NCBI GenBank assembly: GCA_021730285.1
Contig: CP082962.1
Location: forward strand, 4,225,501-4,289,500
Direction: 5' to 3'
DNA: 64,000 nucleotides
Origin: Desulfovibrio sp. JY
Lineage (GTDB): Bacteria > Desulfobacterota > Desulfovibrionia > Desulfovibrionales > Desulfovibrionaceae
Below are positions 1-8,222 of the stretch, piece by piece. Below the pieces are notes generated by a model, which worked only from the letters and a program-made list of their open reading frames with translations, made no database searches and was not told where the DNA came from. The position numbers and the translations under genes were made by a program. Position 1 is the first letter of the stretch, and each line of letters starts with the position of its first letter.

Positions 1-18
1 TGCCCCTCTCGTCTACCA

Positions 19-49
19 GCCGGCCGTCCACAAGACGGCCGGCTTTTTT
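19..49 (+). terminator. Rho-independent terminator of the upstream gene
   Basis: A perfect 10-bp stem (19-28 paired with 34-43, GCCGGCCGTC/GACGGCCGGC) closes a 5-nt loop and runs straight into six T residues (44-49). It must end a plus-strand gene lying outside the window, and it insulates fliM from it. Confidence 0.9.
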
Positions 50-59
50 CCATCCCCCC

Positions 60-88
60 TTTTCATTTCGCGCCGACATCTCTATAGT
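60..88 (+). promoter_or_regulatory. Possible sigma-70 promoter of fliM
   Basis: A good -10 hexamer TATAGT lies at 83-88, 29 bases before the fliM start. The corresponding -35 window (60-65, TTTTCA) is a weak match to TTGACA. No flagellar sigma-28 signature was recognised. This is a tentative call. Confidence 0.3.
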
Positions 89-117
89 TTCCACACGGCA
101 GGCCGAAAGGTAGGGAC

Positions 118-1098
118 ATGAGCAAGATTCTGGATCAGGACGAGGTCGATGCGCTGCTGCGGGGACTCTCCGGCGGCGAAATCGAGGCGGAAAACGACAT
201 CCTCGAGGACGACTCCGGGGTCGTGGTCTTCGACCTGTCCAACCAGGACCGCATCATCCGGGGCCGCATGCCGGTTCTGGAAATCATCAACGACCGCTTC
301 GCCCGGCTCGCCTCCAACGCCATGGCCAACGCCATGCGCAAGCGCGCCGACGTCAACCCCATTTCCATCGACATGTCGAAATTCGGGGACTTCATGCGGT
401 CGCTGCCCGTGCCCACCTCCATCAACATCTTCAAGCTCGATCCCCTGCGCGGCAACGCCATCCTCGTCGTCGACTCGCGACTGGTATTTGCCATGGTGGA
501 GAGCTTTTTCGGCGGAGCCGGCTCCCAGCCCAAGATCGAGGGCCGCGACTTCACCCCCATTGAGCAGGCCATCATCAACCGTGTGGTGCGCATTGCCTTG
601 GAAAACATGGAGGAATCCTGGCAACCGGTGCACGAGGTCCACATCGAACTCGTGCGCAGCGAGGTCAACCCCCAGTTCGCCGCCATCGTGCCGCCAAGCG
701 ACGTGGTCATTGTGGTCACCTTCGAGGTGGAACTCGAAAACGCCATCGGCTCACTGATCGTCTGCCTGCCCTACGCCACCATCGAGCCCATCCGCACCAA
801 GCTCTACGCCTCCTTTCAGACCGAGCGCCTGGAAGTGGACCATGCCTGGATCGCCCGGTTCAAGGAGCGGCTCATGGAAACGCCGGTGGAGATGCTGGTG
901 CGCTTCGGCCGGTCCCAGATCACCGGCCGTCAGCTCCTTTCGCTCAAACCCGGCGACATCATCATGCTCGACAACGACGTGGACGCCCTGCTCGAGGCCG
1001 AGGTCCAGGGTGTGCGCAAGTTCCGGGGCATCCCGGGGCTCGTCAAGTCCAACAAGGCCTTCCAGATCGTCAAGGAAGAGGAAATCCACGTCGAATAG
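118..1098 (+). CDS. fliM: Flagellar motor switch protein FliM
   Basis: FliM forms the middle layer of the flagellar C-ring and binds phospho-CheY to reverse the motor. The 326-residue length is normal for the family. The N-terminus carries the conserved CheY-P binding helix (residues about 4-14, ILDQDEVDALL), followed by the CheC-like middle domain (about 40-230) and a C-terminal SpoA/FliN-like domain (about 245-320). It stands alone here: no other flagellar basal-body gene follows, and an unrelated block begins 200 bases downstream. The start follows a purine-rich stretch at 106-115 (GAAAGGTAGG). Confidence 0.95.
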   Translation: MSKILDQDEVDALLRGLSGGEIEAENDILEDDSGVVVFDLSNQDRIIRGRMPVLEIINDRFARLASNAMANAMRKRADVNPISIDMSKFGDFMRSLPVPTSINIFKLDPLRGNAILVVDSRLVFAMVESFFGGAGSQPKIEGRDFTPIEQAIINRVVRIALENMEESWQPVHEVHIELVRSEVNPQFAAIVPPSDVVIVVTFEVELENAIGSLIVCLPYATIEPIRTKLYASFQTERLEVDHAWIARFKERLMETPVEMLVRFGRSQITGRQLLSLKPGDIIMLDNDVDALLEAEVQGVRKFRGIPGLVKSNKAFQIVKEEEIHVE

Positions 1099-1299
1099 CC
1101 CTCGGTCCCGGACACGTCCCGGCGCGCGCCGCAGTGGGAGCCCCCCACGCTTTTCCGGCCGCTCTTGTCTCACCGCCGCATTCGTCCCGGCATCCCCTCC
1201 ACTTTTTTCCCATAACACACCGCAATACCTTCTTTAAACGAGATTTTCCGTCCTCAGGCCCATGGCCAAGCGTTTTGGGCCGTGATAGGGGGCTAAGCC

Positions 1300-2025
1300 G
1301 TGGAATCCACACTCGCCATTCCCATCGCCGCCCAACCCGACGACACCACCTGCGGGCCCACCTGCCTGGAGGCCATCTACCGCTACTACGGCGACGCCAT
1401 GCCGCTCGATACCGTCATCCGCGAAGTGAAAACCCTGCCCGGCGGCGGTACCCTGGCCGCCTACCTCGGCTGCCATGCCCTGGCCCGCGGCTATGCGGCA
1501 AAGCTTTACACCTTCGATCTGACCGTCTTCGACAGCACTTGGTTTAACGGCGCGCACGTGGACCTGCCGGCCAAGCTCAAACGGCAGCGCAAATTCAAAA
1601 AAGGCCGGCGGCTGACCGCCACAACCGACGCCTGCCTCGAATTTCTGGAACTGGGCGGCGTCATCCGTTTCGAGGACCTGACGGCGGGACTTATCCGCGC
1701 CATCCTCAAGCGCGACCGGCCGATTCTGGCCGGGCTTTCCGCCACCTACCTCTACCGCACCGCGCGCGAGCGCGACGAAAGCGGGACCCTGATCTACGAC
1801 GACGTGCGCGGCGAACCGGCCGGCCATTTCGTGGTGATAAACGGCTACGACGTCAAGCAGCGCTCGACCCACATCGCCGACCCGCTGTTGCCCAATCCCA
1901 TAAGCCAGAGCCAGTATTACGAAGTGACGCTCAACCACCTCGTTTGCGCCGTCATGCTCGGCATCATCACCTGCGACGCCAACCTGCTCGTGCTTTCCCC
2001 CAAAAAACGCGGCCGTCCCAAGTGA
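1300..2025 (+). CDS. Papain/C39-like cysteine peptidase of an ATP-grasp peptide cluster
   Basis: This 241-residue protein has a papain-like C39 core. Gln12 and Cys18 lie in the motif QPDDTTCGPTC, His176 in GHFVVINGYD and Asp194 in HIADP, giving a full oxyanion/catalytic set. There is no signal peptide and no ABC-transporter domain, so it is a free-standing cytoplasmic enzyme rather than a bacteriocin exporter. The GTG start is chosen because an AGGGGG Shine-Dalgarno lies at 1287-1292, 7 bases upstream. The RLAN-ATP-grasp gene follows after 20 bases. Related papain-like proteins next to RLAN ligases are often fused to a GNAT acetyltransferase; that domain is absent here. It may process or hydrolyse the peptide product, which is inference. 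Confidence 0.8.
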   Translation: MESTLAIPIAAQPDDTTCGPTCLEAIYRYYGDAMPLDTVIREVKTLPGGGTLAAYLGCHALARGYAAKLYTFDLTVFDSTWFNGAHVDLPAKLKRQRKFKKGRRLTATTDACLEFLELGGVIRFEDLTAGLIRAILKRDRPILAGLSATYLYRTARERDESGTLIYDDVRGEPAGHFVVINGYDVKQRSTHIADPLLPNPISQSQYYEVTLNHLVCAVMLGIITCDANLLVLSPKKRGRPK

Positions 2026-2044
2026 CGGCAAAGGAGCACCCCCC

Positions 2045-3514
2045 GTGTCCGTTCTGGTGGTCATCGAGAACCCCGAAGACTGTTCCCTGGTTTTTTCCGG
2101 CGTGGAGCCGGTGGCGGCCAGGGCCTACCTGACCGACGAAACTTTCACCGGCCTGCGCGGTGTCAAGATCATCAATATCTGCCGTTCCTACCGTTACCAG
2201 TCCATGGGCTATTACGTGTCGCTTCTGGCCGAGGCGCGCGGTCACAAGCCCATTCCTTCCATCACCGCCATCCAGGACATGAAGTCCGTGGGCATCATCC
2301 GGGTGGCCTCGGGCGAGCTGGAAGACGTGCTGACCAAGGCGCTGGCCGATCGCGGACCCGGCAAGGTCAGCTTCTCCGCCTACTTCGGCAAGACGCCGAC
2401 AAAGGGCCTGGAGCAACTCGCTTCCAGGCTCTTCAAACTCTTTCCCTCCCCCCTGCTGCGGGCCGACGTGAACTTCCAAAACGGCTGGCAACTCCAAAAC
2501 GTCTCGCCGCTGTCGGTCAAGGACATTCCCCCCGAGGAGCGCGATTTCGCCGAATCCGTGTCCACGGAGTACTTCGCCGGCAAAAAGCTCATCATCCCCA
2601 AGCGTCCGGTCTCCCGCTACGACCTGGCCATCCTGCAGGATCCCGAGGAGACCCGCCCGCCCTCGAACGCCCGCGCCCTCAAGCGCTTCGTCAAGGCGGC
2701 CGAGACGCTTGGCGTCGGGGTGGAACTCATCACCAAGGACGACTCCAACCGCCTGTCGGAATTCGACGCGCTTTTCATCCGCGAGACGACCAACGTCGAC
2801 CACCACACCTACCGCATGGCGAGAAAGGCCGTGGCCGAGGGGCTTGTGGTCATCGACGACCCGGAATCCATCCTGCGCTGCTCCAACAAGGTCTACCTGG
2901 CCGAGGTGCTGACCCGGCATAAAATCCCGGCCCCACGCACGGTCATCGCCCATTGCAAGAACCTGGATCACATCCTGGAGGAACTGTCCCTGCCCTGCGT
3001 GCTCAAGCAGCCGGACAGCGCCTTTTCCCAGGGCGTGGTCCTGGCCCGGGAATCCGACGTCATGATGGCCGAGGCCAGGCGTTTTCTGGCCAAATCCGAC
3101 CTGGTCATCGCCCAGGAATACCTGCCCTCGGATTTCGACTGGCGCATCGGCATCCTTGACAGGCGCCCCCTTTTCGCCTGCAAGTACTACATGGCCTCCG
3201 GGCATTGGCAGATTTTAAGCAAGGATAAAAGCGGCAGGGACATTTACGGCCGGGTGGAAACCCTGCCCGTGGGCAAGGTCCCCAGGAAGGTCATCTCCGC
3301 CGCGCTCAAGGCCGCCGACGCCATCGGCGACGGGCTCTACGGCGTGGACCTCAAACAGGTCGGGGACAAGGTGTACGTCATCGAAGTCAACGACAACCCC
3401 AATATCGACGCGGGGTACGAGGACGAAGTGCTCCAGGACGAACTGTACCTGCGTGTGGTGGAAGTCTTTCTCAAGCGTATCGAACTGCGCAAAACCGGGA
3501 GCCTCAACATATGA
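2045..3514 (+). CDS. RimK-type ATP-grasp ligase with N-terminal RLAN domain
   Basis: A 489-residue amide-bond-forming ligase. The first ~150 residues look like the RLAN domain that precedes RimK-like ATP-grasp modules. The C-terminal half is ATP-grasp: the substrate/ATP lid region around residues 280-350 (VLKQPDSAFSQG) and the metal-binding EVNDNPN motif beginning at Glu447. RimK-type enzymes join an amino acid to a carboxylate through an acyl phosphate. The GTG start has AAGGAG at 2031-2036, 8 bases upstream. Its TGA stop overlaps the ATG of the next gene (ATGA, 3511-3514), so translation is coupled to the GCS2-type ligase. The substrates are unknown; neighbouring genes imply a small peptide or modified amino acid. 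Confidence 0.85.
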   Translation: MSVLVVIENPEDCSLVFSGVEPVAARAYLTDETFTGLRGVKIINICRSYRYQSMGYYVSLLAEARGHKPIPSITAIQDMKSVGIIRVASGELEDVLTKALADRGPGKVSFSAYFGKTPTKGLEQLASRLFKLFPSPLLRADVNFQNGWQLQNVSPLSVKDIPPEERDFAESVSTEYFAGKKLIIPKRPVSRYDLAILQDPEETRPPSNARALKRFVKAAETLGVGVELITKDDSNRLSEFDALFIRETTNVDHHTYRMARKAVAEGLVVIDDPESILRCSNKVYLAEVLTRHKIPAPRTVIAHCKNLDHILEELSLPCVLKQPDSAFSQGVVLARESDVMMAEARRFLAKSDLVIAQEYLPSDFDWRIGILDRRPLFACKYYMASGHWQILSKDKSGRDIYGRVETLPVGKVPRKVISAALKAADAIGDGLYGVDLKQVGDKVYVIEVNDNPNIDAGYEDEVLQDELYLRVVEVFLKRIELRKTGSLNI

Positions 3515-4776
3515 GCCGGGCCAAACCCCTTTTTTCCGCCTACGGGATCGAAATCGAATACATGATCGTGGACCGGGAGACCCTTGCCGTGCTGCCCGTG
3601 GCCGACAAGCTGCTGGCCGCCGCCGCCAAGGAGGAAAATGCCTCCGACGTGGACATGGGCGAAATCACCTGGTCCAACGAACTGGTCAACCACGTGCTCG
3701 AGATGAAGGTGTCAAAGCCCGCCAAGAGCCTTTCCGGGCTGGCCGCCGCCTTTGCCGAAAACATCGCCGTAGCCGACGCCCTACTTGCGCCCATGGGCGG
3801 CCGTCTCATGCCTACGGGCGCGCATCCCTTCATGGACCCGCTGACGGAAACGCAGCTGTGGCCCCATGCCTACAGCGATGTCTACCAGGCCTTCGACGCC
3901 GCCTTCAACTGCAAGGGGCATGGCTGGTCGAACCTGCAAAGCATGCACATCAACCTGCCCTTTCGCGGCGACGCGGAATTCGGCCGGCTCCACGCCGCCA
4001 TCCGCGCGCTCCTGCCCATCATGCCGGCCCTGGCCGCTTCCACGCCCATCCTGGACGGACATTTCACCGGCTTTCTCGACGCCCGCATGGAGCAGTACTC
4101 CAAAAACGCCGCCCGCGTGCCCTCGGTCATGGGCGTGGTCATTCCCGAGCCAGTCTTTTCCGAACAGGAATACCGCGACAGGATCCTGGCCCCCATGTAT
4201 CGCGACATCGCGCCGCTCGACCCCAAGGGCGTGCTGCGCGACGAATTCTTAAACGCCCGGGGAGCCATCGCCCGCTTCGACCGCTCGGCCATCGAAATCC
4301 GGGTCCTCGACACCCAGGAATGTCCGGCCGCCGATCTGGCCCTGGCCGGCGTGGTGACTGCGGCGCTCAAGGGGCTGGTGGAGGAACGCTGGTCCAGCTA
4401 CGAGGAGCAAAAGGCCCTTTCCACCCGGGAGTTGGCGGCGATTTTCAACCAGACCATCGCCAATGCCGGCCGCACCGTGGTGCCCGAGGAGTACTCCCGG
4501 TTGTTCGGGGTCTACGCCCCGTCGAGCATCCCGGCCCGCGTCATCTGGCGGCGGCTGGCGTTCAGTTCGCTTCCGGCCATGGATTTCGACCCGGATTGGG
4601 AAAAGCCGCTGGCCGTGCTCGTCGACCAGTCGAGCCTGGCCCGACGCATCCTGGCCGCCGTGGACGGCGATTACCGGCACGCGGCCGTGAAGCGGACGTA
4701 CGGGGAGTTGTGCGACTGTCTGGCCGCAAACGAGCCCTTCAATGCCGGTATCCTGGGCGCTCCTTATTTCCTGTGA
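3511..4776 (+). CDS. GCS2-family carboxylate-amine ligase (glutamate-cysteine ligase-like)
   Basis: A 421-residue member of the glutamine-synthetase-fold GCS2 ligases, which make gamma-glutamyl or similar amide bonds with ATP. The N-terminus (SAYGIEIEYMIVD) and the internal histidine-rich segment near residue 130-150 (SMHINLP) are characteristic, as is the TGAHPFMDP motif near residue 108. True glutathione synthesis is not implied: no canonical GshB partner is nearby, and the partner is the upstream RLAN-ATP-grasp enzyme. The start overlaps the previous stop by four bases, and the 3' end overlaps the next gene by 35 bases, so the three genes form one translational unit. Confidence 0.85.
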   Translation: MSRAKPLFSAYGIEIEYMIVDRETLAVLPVADKLLAAAAKEENASDVDMGEITWSNELVNHVLEMKVSKPAKSLSGLAAAFAENIAVADALLAPMGGRLMPTGAHPFMDPLTETQLWPHAYSDVYQAFDAAFNCKGHGWSNLQSMHINLPFRGDAEFGRLHAAIRALLPIMPALAASTPILDGHFTGFLDARMEQYSKNAARVPSVMGVVIPEPVFSEQEYRDRILAPMYRDIAPLDPKGVLRDEFLNARGAIARFDRSAIEIRVLDTQECPAADLALAGVVTAALKGLVEERWSSYEEQKALSTRELAAIFNQTIANAGRTVVPEEYSRLFGVYAPSSIPARVIWRRLAFSSLPAMDFDPDWEKPLAVLVDQSSLARRILAAVDGDYRHAAVKRTYGELCDCLAANEPFNAGILGAPYFL

Positions 4777-5452
4777 GCACGGCGGCAACGCCGTGCCGCC
4801 GGAGTATGCGCCGCTTTTCGCGCATTGGCGGGACCTGCTCGACTCCCACCGGGGCTTCGACGCCGGGGCGCTGGTCACGGCGGGCTCCCTGGCCGCTGCT
4901 TTCGGTGCGCCGCTTTTCGCGGCCACGACCAGCCGGCTGGTGGTGGACCTCAACCGCTCGGTCGGCCACCCCGGGCTTTTTTCCGAGATCACCAAGCCCC
5001 TCCCCGCCGCGGTCAAACAAAAAATCCTGGCGGAGCACTACCAGCCCCACCGGCAGGCGGTGACGGCGGCCGTGGCCGGGCTGCGCGAGCAAGGCAAGAC
5101 CGTGCTCCACATCGCCAGCCACAGCTTCACCCCGCGCCTGGCCGGCGTGACCCGGCGCGGCGACGTGGCCTTTCTCTACGATCCCAAGCGGGTGGCCGAA
5201 AAAGCCTTTTGCCAAAGCTGGCTGCGCGAACTGGCCCTTCTTGAGCCAGACCTCCTTCTGCGGCGAAACTACCCGTATCGGGGCGCGGCGGACGGCCTGA
5301 CCACGGCGCTTCGCCGCCGTTTCGGCGAAGGCTACCTGGGCATCGAGTTGGAAGTGAACCAGCGCTTCATCCAGACCGGCGAGGCCGATCTGGCCGCGCG
5401 CAATGAGCGCCTCGTCGCAGCGCTGGGGCAGGCTCTGGGCCAGGCGCCCTGA
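4742..5452 (+). CDS. N-formylglutamate amidohydrolase-like enzyme
   Basis: A 236-residue protein of the N-formylglutamate amidohydrolase family, zinc enzymes that remove acyl groups from acyl-amino acids. The family signature near the N-terminus is visible (ISCEHGGN, His13), with a second histidine motif HIASHSF around residue 121 and a glutamate-bearing ELEVNQR near residue 201. The start lies inside the 3' end of the GCS2 gene (35-base overlap); starting later would remove the first metal ligand. In this block it probably deacylates a precursor or side product of the peptide pathway rather than serving histidine degradation, since no hut genes are present. Confidence 0.8.
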   Translation: MPVSWALLISCEHGGNAVPPEYAPLFAHWRDLLDSHRGFDAGALVTAGSLAAAFGAPLFAATTSRLVVDLNRSVGHPGLFSEITKPLPAAVKQKILAEHYQPHRQAVTAAVAGLREQGKTVLHIASHSFTPRLAGVTRRGDVAFLYDPKRVAEKAFCQSWLRELALLEPDLLLRRNYPYRGAADGLTTALRRRFGEGYLGIELEVNQRFIQTGEADLAARNERLVAALGQALGQAP

Positions 5453-5503
5453 CGGCCGGTCGGCCGGCTTGTTGCGAGCGCGCCAGCCTGCTATCCCTCT
5501 CCC

Positions 5504-6424
5504 ATGCCCTATCCCCTATCCCGGTCCTCTCGCCATGCGGCCCCGCTCTTGCTGCTCCTGGGCGCGCTCTTGTTTTTTGCCGCGTCGCCCCTTGCCGCGC
5601 CCCTGCCCGCCAAGCCCCGGCTGGGTTTCGCCGTGGCCGACCTGCCGACCCGGCTGGCCCGGGTCGGCAATGGCGTCATCGCCTACAAGACCATAGGCAG
5701 CGGGCCGCCGCTGCTCCTTTTGACCGGCTACGGCTGTTCCATGGACAGCTGGGACGGGACCCTCGTGCGCGATCTGGCCGCCGGGCGACGGCTGATCCTG
5801 TGCGATTACCCGGGCGTGGGGCGCTCCACCGCCTTAAACACGCCGCTGACCATACGCCGTCTGGCCGACGATGCCGCCGGACTCCTCACCACCCTGTCCG
5901 TCCCCAGGGCGGATGTCCTCGGCTGGTCCATGGGGGCGGTCGCCGCCTTGGAGCTGGCCCTGGCCCATCCGGAACGCGTGGGCAGGGTGGCCTGCATCGG
6001 CGCGGCCTTTTCCCCGGAGACGGTGGTAAAATCGGTTGCGCGCTTAAGCGCCGTGACGCCCGAGGCGTTGCGAAACAGCCTTTTTCCCAAGCCCTGGCGG
6101 GCCGCCCATCCCGAGGCGTTTTCCCGCCTGCCCCGCCAAACGGTCCCCATTGCGGCCACGACACTGGCCCGGCAGCGCGAGGCCCTGGCGTCCTGGCCCG
6201 GCTTCGACGGCCGGATATCCGCCCTCAAGACACCCGTATTGCTGGTGGTCGGCGACGAAGACTGGGTCACGCCGCTCGGCGAAAGCGCCGCCCTAGCCCG
6301 GCAGTTGCCCCACGCCCGCCTCGTTGACCTCAAAAACGCCGGGCACTGGCTCCAATACCAGGACCCGGCGGAACTGGCCCGGCTCATCGGCTGGTTCCTC
6401 AAAGGACGCCGCTACGCCCCTTGA
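5504..6424 (+). CDS. Exported alpha/beta-hydrolase
   Basis: A 306-residue alpha/beta-hydrolase fold protein. Residues 1-32 form a signal peptide (positive n-region, leucine-rich core, ALA-type cleavage near PLAAP). The nucleophile elbow GWSMGA places Ser142, the acid is Asp253 (or Asp251) in GDEDWVTP, and His281 lies in NAGHW, so the triad is complete. The architecture matches esterases/peptidases or haloperoxidase-like hydrolases; the substrate cannot be read from the sequence. It begins 51 bases after the amidohydrolase and could be co-transcribed with that block. The TTGA at its stop also offers an overlapping TTG for the next gene, but a later ATG is preferred there. Confidence 0.8.
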   Translation: MPYPLSRSSRHAAPLLLLLGALLFFAASPLAAPLPAKPRLGFAVADLPTRLARVGNGVIAYKTIGSGPPLLLLTGYGCSMDSWDGTLVRDLAAGRRLILCDYPGVGRSTALNTPLTIRRLADDAAGLLTTLSVPRADVLGWSMGAVAALELALAHPERVGRVACIGAAFSPETVVKSVARLSAVTPEALRNSLFPKPWRAAHPEAFSRLPRQTVPIAATTLARQREALASWPGFDGRISALKTPVLLVVGDEDWVTPLGESAALARQLPHARLVDLKNAGHWLQYQDPAELARLIGWFLKGRRYAP

Positions 6425-6456
6425 CGCATCCAAGCTTCCCAGGCCATTTTCAGGCC

Positions 6457-6789
6457 ATGTCCCCCAGTCCACCGCCATCCCCGACGCCGCTCCCCGTCGT
6501 CAAGCTCAACAGTGTGCGGCTGCGCACCTGGCAGGCGCTTTTCACCGCTCCGCCGCGAAGCGACATCGCCTGGAACGAGGTCATCGCGCTGATACGGGCC
6601 CTCGGCGGCCGGGAACTCCCCCGACGCCAGAAAACCGCCGGCTCGCGCGTCCGTTTCCTGCTCGGCGGGGTCAAGGGCTTTTTCCACCGCCCCCATCCCG
6701 AAAACGTGCTCGGCAAGGGCTGCGCCGCCGATGTCCGGGAATTTCTCATCCGGGCCGGCATGGCCGGGCAAGATCAGGAGACCGCATGA
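6457..6789 (+). CDS. hicA: HicA-type toxin
   Basis: A HicA-family mRNA interferase-like protein of about 110 residues. The core matches the subfamily with TWQALFTAPP, WNEVIALIRALGG, GSRVRF and HRPHP motifs, in which the usual catalytic GSH histidine is replaced by GSR. The ATG at 6457 is chosen; a TTG at 6421 overlapping the previous stop is an alternative, and even from 6457 the N-terminus carries a Pro/Ser-rich extension not typical of HicA. Its stop overlaps the hicB start (ATGA, 6786-6789), the normal hicAB coupling. Whether it is active is uncertain. Confidence 0.75.
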   Translation: MSPSPPPSPTPLPVVKLNSVRLRTWQALFTAPPRSDIAWNEVIALIRALGGRELPRRQKTAGSRVRFLLGGVKGFFHRPHPENVLGKGCAADVREFLIRAGMAGQDQETA

Positions 6790-7025
6790 TGGGCGACGAT
6801 GCCTGCTATACGACCTACAAGGGCTACTGTCTGGAATGCGCCGAGGAAGACGGCGAGCTGCACGGCCGCATCGCCGGCATCCGCGACGTGGTGACCTTTC
6901 ATGGCGAAACCCCGGAAGCGCTCATGGATGCCTTCAGGGAAGCCGTGGACGATTATCTGGACGTCTGCGGCGAAGCCTGCCTGGCGCCCGATGATGCGAA
7001 AGGCACTGGGGGAAAACTTTTCTGA
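6786..7025 (+). CDS. hicB: HicB-type antitoxin, short form
   Basis: A 79-residue HicB-like antitoxin. The partial RNase-H-fold domain is clear (YKGY, HGRIAGIRDVVTFHGETPE, FREAVDDYLDVC). Full-length HicB proteins continue past this point into a C-terminal ribbon-helix-helix or HTH domain that binds the promoter; here the protein stops at GTGGKLF, and its TGA (7023-7025) sits in the loop of a large terminator hairpin. The DNA-binding part is therefore missing. It could still bind HicA, but autoregulation is probably lost. The frame starts at the coupled ATG 6786. Confidence 0.75.
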   Translation: MMGDDACYTTYKGYCLECAEEDGELHGRIAGIRDVVTFHGETPEALMDAFREAVDDYLDVCGEACLAPDDAKGTGGKLF

Positions 7026-7043
7026 AGAAAAGTTTTCCCCCAG
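7006..7043 (+). terminator. Class A terminator hairpin after hicB
   Basis: A perfect 17-bp stem (7006-7022 with 7027-7043; G5-A4-C-T4 arm) closed by TGAA, followed by a C-run. The hicB stop codon overlaps the loop. The same sequence type recurs after other genes in this window (17151-17188, 20673-20700, 31596-31634). Confidence 0.85.
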
Positions 7044-7138
7044 CCCCCCTTTCAAATACCATGTTGGCCTCGACCCTCAAACTGGCTGATAGTGCCAGTA
7101 AATGTGCTCGTAGACACAAACGAGGCGAGGAGACCAAC

Positions 7139-8222
7139 ATGGCAGGACAAGCGATATCCCAACTTCAGGCGTTTGTAGAGGCTTCTCAAGGTCGATCTTT
7201 TTTTGTCGGATTGGATATCCATAAGAACAGTTATTCTGTGGCATTGCGCCGTGTTGATGGGGCTGCCCACACCTTGGTTATATCCGGCGAGCCCGCAGGG
7301 CCTGATCGACAAATTGGCCGCGTTGGGCGTCACCGTGGCCATGGCGGCCAGTGAATCCGGGCCGACCGGATTCACCCTGTCCAGAGCGCTCACGAAGGCG
7401 GGGATTCCCAATCTCGTGGCGGCGCCAAGCCGCATTCCCCGACCTGTGGTCTGGGGCGCGAAAACAGATCGGCTCGATTGCGTCAAATTGGCTGATTATG
7501 CAGCCAAGGGGATGCTGCGTCCCATTGCCGTACCGACGGAAGAACAAGAAGCCCAGAGGAGTCTGGAACGCCGGCGGCACGACCTAGCCGACGACCTGCG
7601 TCGTGTGAAGCTCCGCATCCATTCCCATCTGCTTTTTCTGGGCCTCACCGAACCCCCCAATCTGAAATACTGGGGCAAGGCCGCCGTAGCGTCTCTGCTT
7701 GAACTGCCCATGCATCAGGCCGCCCGGTACACGCTGGAAAGTTTTGTACGTGAGATGCGCGCCATCACGAGGGAATTGACCGTCGTCAAACAGCAACTTG
7801 AGACCATTTGCCGTCAACCTGAGCATGACACGGTCATCAAGTGCCTGCGTAGCGTGCCCGGTGTGGGACCGACCATCGCCGCGACCTTCCGTCTGGAGTT
7901 GTTTCAGCCGGAACGTTTCAGCCGGGCCGAAGAGGTGACAAGCTATCTGGGACTTGCCCCCATGGTGCGCCAGAGCGGTGAGAGCAAGGGCCGGGCCAGG
8001 TTACGGCCCGTGGGGCAGACCAAACTGCGAAGTCTTTTAGTGGAGGCGGCCTGGAAATGGCGCGCACACGATCCGAAGGCCCAGGCGTGGTATCACAAAC
8101 TGCTGGGGAAAAGCGGCTTGGCCCAAAAGGCCATCACAGCCTTGGCCCGAAAACTGGCCATCATTTTGTGGCGGCTGAGCCTGGAGAAAAGAGAGTACCG
8201 CTTTGAGGCCGTTGTAGCGTGA
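7139..8222 (+). pseudogene. IS110-family transposase, frameshifted
   Basis: The N-terminus begins at ATG 7139 behind GAGGAG (7131-7136) and encodes the DEDD domain start (VGLDIHKNSYSVAL). Around 7283-7300 the homology jumps by +1 into the frame that reads GLIDKLAALGVTVAMAASESGPTGF in two parts and on through KTDRLDCVKLAD, the transposase-20 region (SVPGVGPTIAATF) and the catalytic-serine motif RQSGES, ending at 8222. A single-base indel near the C3/G3 runs at 7291-7300 explains this. Programmed +1 shifting is possible but not usual for this family, so I treat it as a pseudogene. Confidence 0.75.

Noticed and set aside
1099-1299. A gene or terminator between fliM and the peptidase gene
   Set aside because: No ORF with coding character and no stem followed by a T-run could be found in these 200 bases.
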